Source: Syntrophomonadaceae bacterium (GTDB taxonomy: Bacteria > Bacillota > Dethiobacteria > PWVN01). Taken from it: DNA of 21,134 nucleotides. The position numbers and the translations under genes were made by a program. The DNA is taken from contig PWVN01000255.1 of the NCBI GenBank assembly GCA_003561835.1, positions 1-21,134 of the forward strand, in the 5' to 3' direction. Positions within the stretch are counted from its first letter, which is position 1. Every line of letters starts with the position of its first letter. The notes beneath the pieces are model-generated. The model was not told the DNA's origin and searched no databases. It was given only the letters and a program-made list of their open reading frames with translations. Positions 21,074-21,134 of this stretch are shown piece by piece.

Positions 21074-21134
21074 ATGCTATACCCGAAAGATATTGTTCAG
21101 CATCTTTTTGCGCAGATCCCGGTAGACGAAAAAA
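21074..21134 (+). CDS. Start of an unidentified gene, cut by the right window edge
   Basis: ATG 21074 directly follows AAAAGG. The frame stays open for 20 codons (MLYPKDIVQHLFAQIPVDEK) to the edge. The amino acid choice looks coding, and the inverted repeat before it would suit a transposase gene, but there is too little sequence to name it and the ribosome site is too close to the start. Confidence 0.3.
   Translation, partial: MLYPKDIVQHLFAQIPVDEK

Noticed and set aside
1..21134. CRISPR array, tRNA, rRNA or phage structural genes
   Set aside because: Looked for on both strands; no regular repeat-spacer pattern, cloverleaf with conserved loops, or phage protein motif was seen.

Overview
The window looks like a chromosomal segment of a GC-rich anaerobic member of the Bacillota (Clostridia-type). 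The evidence is a classic SAM-I (S-box) riboswitch ahead of metK, a RecD2-type helicase, an Asp23/Gls24 protein, a CooC-type nickel ATPase typical of carbon-monoxide-dehydrogenase-bearing anaerobes, very strong Shine-Dalgarno sites and sigma-A type promoters. Nothing in the sequence fixes the genus. Coding regions are GC-rich, while the two ends (REP-type transposase leader, mazEF) and several intergenic stretches are clearly more AT-rich.

Layout, left to right. (1) 1-706: the 5' part of a REP-associated tyrosine transposase running off the left edge, its promoter, a rho-independent terminator and a REP-like hairpin that contains the recD2 stop codon. (2) 702-4560, minus strand: metK and recD2 behind a promoter, an 18-bp tandem repeat, a SAM-I aptamer and its terminator. 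(3) 4557-11453, minus strand: seven closely spaced genes, MoxR-type AAA+ ATPase, CoxE-like VWA protein, CooC-like ATPase, sfsA, a phosphoribosyltransferase, a beta-CASP ribonuclease and fabZ, probably read from one strong promoter at 11425-11453. (4) 11462-12430: a divergent UPF0173 metallo-hydrolase and, convergent with it across a bidirectional terminator, a 49-residue protein reminiscent of Spo0E. (5) 12431-15767: a GC-rich structured intergenic block, an OmpR/HisKA two-component pair and a TetR regulator with a perfect palindromic operator over its own promoter. (6) 15929-18815: a membrane GGDEF-like protein with a degenerate active site, a promoter plus 10-codon ORF plus leader hairpin ahead of an Asp23 protein, and a GPH-type sugar transporter. 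(7) 18961-21134: a CDP-alcohol phosphatidyltransferase whose start may be ATT, a small single-span membrane protein, a mazEF toxin-antitoxin pair with palindromic operator sites, and the first codons of an unidentified gene at the right edge.

The most coherent functional story is the moxR-coxE-cooC trio. It joins a P-loop metal-insertion ATPase of the CooC type to an AAA+/VWA pair of the kind (CoxD/CoxE) known to mature the metal centre of aerobic CO dehydrogenase. No dehydrogenase structural gene lies in the window, so the client enzyme is unknown. The second point of interest is the mobile-element corner, where a REP-type hairpin sits next to a transposase of the family that mobilises such hairpins.
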